Source of the DNA: Mycobacterium mantenii | GTDB lineage: Bacteria > Actinomycetota > Actinomycetes > Mycobacteriales > Mycobacteriaceae | DNA length: 64,000 bases | Assembly: GCF_010731775.1 (NCBI RefSeq) | Contig: NZ_AP022590.1 | Span: 2,604,001-2,668,000 of the forward strand | Reading direction: 5' to 3' | In this document: one piece after another, positions 61,093 through 64,000 of the stretch | Numbering within the stretch: the stretch's first letter is position 1 | Layout of the letters: each line of letters opens with the position of its first letter | The notes under the pieces: generated by a model | The model's input: the letters and a program-made list of their open reading frames with translations, nothing else | Database searches by the model: none | Told to the model about the DNA's origin: nothing | Program-made: the position numbers and the translations under genes

Positions 61093-61749
61093 ATGACAAC
61101 GTCCGCCGCCGAGGGCCGGGCCGGTGCCGCCGATGCCCCAAACCGCCGAAGCCAGTTGAAGTCCGACCGCCGCTTACAACTGCTGTCGGCCGCCGAGCGG
61201 CTCTTCGCCGAGCGCGGGTTCCTCGCGGTGCGGCTGGAAGACATCGGGGCGGCCGCCGGGGTCAGCGGACCGGCCATCTACCGGCACTTCCCCAACAAAG
61301 AGTCGCTGCTGGTCGAGTTGCTGGTGGGGATCAGCACCCGGCTGCTCGCCGGTGCCCGGCAGGTGCTCGCCGACAGCCCCGACGCCGCCTCCGCGTTGGA
61401 CGGGCTGATCGACTTCCATCTGGACTTCGTCTTCAACGAGCCCGACCTGATTCGCATTCAGGATCGCGACCTTGCGTACCTGCCGGAGGCCGCCGAAAAG
61501 CAGGTGCGCAAATCCCAGCGTCAATACGTCGAGGTCTGGGTGGGCGTGCTGCGGGAGCTGAACCCCGAGCTGGCCGAGGCGGACGCCCGGCTGACGGCGC
61601 ACGCCGTGTTCGGCCTGCTGAATTCGACCCCACACAGCATGAAGTCCCCCGATACTTCACGCAGCAAGACCGTCCGCGCGGCGCGGTCGCGCAGCGTCAT
61701 GCGGGCGATGACGGTGGCCGCGCTCGCCGCCGGAAATCAGTGCCCCTGA
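61093..61749 (+). CDS. bkaR: TetR-family repressor of the branched-chain keto-acid operon (BkaR-like)
   Basis: A 218-residue TetR protein. The DNA-binding helix-turn-helix spans LEDIGAAAGVSGPAIYRHFP (about residues 48-68). The C-terminal ligand domain is helical. GGAGGT lies just before the ATG at 61093. The M. tuberculosis counterpart Rv2506 is described as BkaR, a repressor of this same cluster, with an acyl-CoA or keto-acid-type signal presumed. The gene faces away from accD1 with two 22-bp operators between them. Confidence 0.92.
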   Translation: MTTSAAEGRAGAADAPNRRSQLKSDRRLQLLSAAERLFAERGFLAVRLEDIGAAAGVSGPAIYRHFPNKESLLVELLVGISTRLLAGARQVLADSPDAASALDGLIDFHLDFVFNEPDLIRIQDRDLAYLPEAAEKQVRKSQRQYVEVWVGVLRELNPELAEADARLTAHAVFGLLNSTPHSMKSPDTSRSKTVRAARSRSVMRAMTVAALAAGNQCP

Positions 61750-61818
61750 GCTGCCCGTCGTAAGGTGACTCAGGGTTTTAACACCGAGTCCAGGTACCCT
61801 GCAAGCCATGAGGTGGAC

Positions 61819-62586
61819 ATGAACGATTCACGTCCCACCGAGCGGTTTAGTACATCGCAGCCGGGGCCGCAGCAGCCGAGGTATTCGCCCTCCGCTGATC
61901 CCGCGTACGCCGACCAGACGCCGTACGCGCCGCACTACGGCGGAACACCATCGCCCTGGGCGCCCACCCCGGACGAAACGAACACGACCAAGCGGCTGCC
62001 GGCCTACTGGCAGCAAGACCTTCCTCCGTCGGGCGACCTGCCGGCGGGCATGGCTCCCCCGCCGCCGGACGGGCCGAAGTCGTCGCGATGGTTGTGGCTC
62101 GGCGCCGGTGCGGCGGTCCTGCTGGTCGTCGCTTTGGTGATCGCGCTGGTGCTCGCCAACGACGCGATCAAGACCCAGACCGCCGTCCCGCCGTTGCCGG
62201 CGATGCCGGAGCCAAGCCCGCAGAGCCCGACGACGACGCACCGGTCACCGTCGCTCATCCCGGTCCCGATACCGCCGACCAGCGGCCCCGAGACGCCGCC
62301 CGAGACGACCGGGCCGGCCGCCATGCAAGACGTCGTCTACACCGTCACCGGTGAGGGGCGCGCGATCAGCATCATGTACATCGATACCGGCGGGCTCATC
62401 CAGACCGAATTCAACGTCGCCCTGCCCTGGAGCAAAGAGGTCAGCCTGTCGAAGTCCGCTTCCCACCCGGCCAACGTCACGATCGTCAACATCGGCCACA
62501 GCGTCACCTGCACGCTCACCGTCGACGGGGTTCAGGTCAGCAAGCGGGTCGGCGGCGGCCTGACGATCTGCGACGCCCGCGGCTAG
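61819..62586 (+). CDS. Proline-rich single-pass membrane protein with MmpS-like domain (Rv2507-like)
   Basis: A 255-residue protein. Residues 1-90 are Pro/Gln/Ser-rich and cytoplasmic. A transmembrane helix follows at 91-114 (WLWLGAGAAVLLVVALVIAL), then a Pro/Thr linker. The outer beta-sandwich of the MmpS type includes VVYTVTGEGRAISIMYIDTG and ALPWSKEVSLS. MmpS proteins assist MmpL lipid transporters, but no mmpL is nearby. GAGGTGG precedes the ATG at 61819; a longer reading from 61765 has no RBS. Confidence 0.85.
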   Translation: MNDSRPTERFSTSQPGPQQPRYSPSADPAYADQTPYAPHYGGTPSPWAPTPDETNTTKRLPAYWQQDLPPSGDLPAGMAPPPPDGPKSSRWLWLGAGAAVLLVVALVIALVLANDAIKTQTAVPPLPAMPEPSPQSPTTTHRSPSLIPVPIPPTSGPETPPETTGPAAMQDVVYTVTGEGRAISIMYIDTGGLIQTEFNVALPWSKEVSLSKSASHPANVTIVNIGHSVTCTLTVDGVQVSKRVGGGLTICDARG

Positions 62587-62601
62587 CGCTGCCTCGGCCG
62601 G

Positions 62602-63954
62602 CTACGACGGTTCTACCGCGGGTTCGGTCACCACGACGCCGCGCAGCGGAACGCGGACCACCAGCATCGCCACCAGCCCAGCGATCAGCACCAGCGAAAT
62701 GCCGCCGAGGCCGGCCCGCACGGCGCCGAAAACGTCGACGAACACCGAGAACAGCCACGGCGCGACGAACGCCACGGCCCGCCCGGTCATGGTGTAGAGG
62801 CCGAACGCGACCCCTTCCCTGCCGTGCTTGGCCATCTGTAGCAGCAGCGCGCGCGACGACGACTGCGACGGCCCGATGAACACGCACAGCAGCAGCCCGC
62901 ACACCCAGAACGCCACCGGCCCGGACAACACCATCAAGGTCAGGCCCAGGACGACGATCGCGGACAGGGACGCCACGATCACGGGTTTCGATCCGACGCG
63001 GTGGTCGACAAACCCACCCAGCACCGCGCCCACCGCGGCGACCACGCTGGCGGCCACCCCGAAGATCAGCACGTTGGCCTGCGAGATGCCGTACACGTTG
63101 ACGCCGAGCACCGCACCGAACGCGAATATCGCCGCCAGCCCATCCCGGAAGAGCGCGCTGGCGAACAGGAAGTACACCAGGTTGCGGTCGCGCCTCCATT
63201 CCGCGCTGATTTCCGTCCACAGCTTGCGATAGCCACCCAGCATGCTCGTCGGCTGATGCGTCTCCGACGATTCGCTCAACCGGTGCGCGACGAACAGCAG
63301 GGGCAGCGCCAGCACCGCGAACCAGATCGCGGCCACCACCATCGCCTCGCGGACATACAGCCCGTCCCGCAAGGGAACTGCCAGCAGGCCACGCGTGGCG
63401 TCGGGTCCGGCGCCGGACCCGGAGATGAATCCGGTGTAGATCACCAGCAGCAGCAGTACGCTCCCCAGATAACCCGCCGCCCAGCCGAATCCGGATATCC
63501 GACCGGCCGTCTGCGGCGTCGAGAGCTGACGCAGCATGGCGTTGTACGGGACGCTGGCCAGGTCGCCGCAGGCGGCCGTCGCGCCCAACAGCACCAGCCC
63601 CGCCCACAGGTAGCCGGGGCGGTCGCGGACGAAGAACATCAGGCAGGTCAGCGTCACCGCTGCGGCGGTCAGCACGCTCAATGCCACCCGCCTGCGGTGC
63701 GGGGACTCCACCCACACGCCGACGGCGGGCGCCAGCACGGCGACGGTCAGCCCGGCGACGGCCGCCGCGCGGCCCAACCAGCTCGCCGGCGAGGTGGTTC
63801 CGGATATCCCGACGCCAACGCTGCTGGTCAGATAGACGGCAAAGACGAAGGTGGCCACGATCGCGTTCAGACCGGTCGAGCCGCAATCCCAGAGCGCCCA
63901 CGCGAACACGTGCGACCGCACAGGCGTGGCGGCACGCGGTTCCGGCTGGCTCAT
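62602..63954 (-). CDS. MFS transporter (Rv2508c-like)
   Basis: A 450-residue integral membrane protein with about 12 hydrophobic segments. It includes CGSTGLNAIVATFVFAVYLT at the N-terminus and YLWAGLVLLGATAACGDLA. It resembles the UMF1/Vps22-type (autophagy-related 22-like) MFS family, often linked to vacuolar or amino acid efflux in eukaryotes; the substrate here is unknown. The ATG at 63954 (MSQPEP) is preferred over a TTG three codons upstream. It is convergent with the MmpS-like gene, 15 bases apart. Confidence 0.85.
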   Translation of the reverse strand: MSQPEPRAATPVRSHVFAWALWDCGSTGLNAIVATFVFAVYLTSSVGVGISGTTSPASWLGRAAAVAGLTVAVLAPAVGVWVESPHRRRVALSVLTAAAVTLTCLMFFVRDRPGYLWAGLVLLGATAACGDLASVPYNAMLRQLSTPQTAGRISGFGWAAGYLGSVLLLLVIYTGFISGSGAGPDATRGLLAVPLRDGLYVREAMVVAAIWFAVLALPLLFVAHRLSESSETHQPTSMLGGYRKLWTEISAEWRRDRNLVYFLFASALFRDGLAAIFAFGAVLGVNVYGISQANVLIFGVAASVVAAVGAVLGGFVDHRVGSKPVIVASLSAIVVLGLTLMVLSGPVAFWVCGLLLCVFIGPSQSSSRALLLQMAKHGREGVAFGLYTMTGRAVAFVAPWLFSVFVDVFGAVRAGLGGISLVLIAGLVAMLVVRVPLRGVVVTEPAVEPS

Positions 63955-64000
63955 GCCCGGCAACTCTATAGGCGCCCGCGATCGCCTGCGGGCCGCGTAT

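Overview
The window looks like chromosome from a high-GC, slow-growing Mycobacterium, most like the M. avium complex or a close relative. Gene content and order follow the M. tuberculosis H37Rv segment Rv2447c (folC) to Rv2508c almost gene for gene. Many genes show mycobacterial habits: GTG or TTG starts, ATGA/GTGA stop-start overlaps and likely leaderless promoters. Species assignment and orthology come from remembered gene order and protein sequence, not from a search.

Layout. 1-4.7 kb (minus): folC start, valS, a saccharopine-dehydrogenase-like protein and the resuscitation factor rpfE, which ends in a strong hairpin terminator. 4.7-5.8 kb: AT-richer spacer without a convincing gene. 5.8-11.1 kb (minus): mobA, korB, korA (2-oxoglutarate:ferredoxin oxidoreductase, with a MIRU-like element between the subunits) and an MFS transporter. 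11.1-16.5 kb: the protein quality-control cluster clpX, clpP2, clpP1 and tig (minus), with mmuM (plus) inside it. 16.5-16.9 kb: tRNA-Pro and tRNA-Gly. 16.9-29 kb: lipP, a small secreted protein, nei, rpiB, a DsbA-like mycothiol reductase, pepN, a DUF5130 protein, ctaJ, an HNH nuclease, glbO, an alpha-glucosidase, an FAD oxidoreductase and two small metabolic genes. 29-36 kb: the giant NAD-glutamate dehydrogenase, ettA and ssb. 36-45.5 kb: a CopD/CtaG membrane protein, then the overlapping lipid genes plsB2, plsC and a WS/DGAT acyltransferase, then lipQ and tRNA-Arg.

45.7-50.1 kb is the one clearly accessory region. It starts just after tRNA-Arg and holds an iteron-like repeat array, two inverted repeats, a 36-55 residue zinc-ribbon protein, a cutinase, a DJ-1/Hsp31 pseudogene with an internal deletion, and several unknown small genes.

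50.1-64 kb: an echA14-like enoyl-CoA hydratase, a frameshifted small secreted gene, and the branched-chain amino acid (leucine/itaconate) catabolic cluster bkdABC, citE, maoC, fadE19, accA1 and accD1. The cluster is controlled by a divergent TetR regulator (BkaR-like). Two matching 22-bp operators lie in the shared promoter region. The window closes with an MmpS-like membrane protein and an MFS transporter.

Compared with H37Rv as I remember it, the window lacks jefA, Rv2472-Rv2473, the PE_PGRS genes near echA14, and scoA/scoB/fadD35 next to accD1. No CRISPR array, rRNA, intact IS element or prophage was seen.
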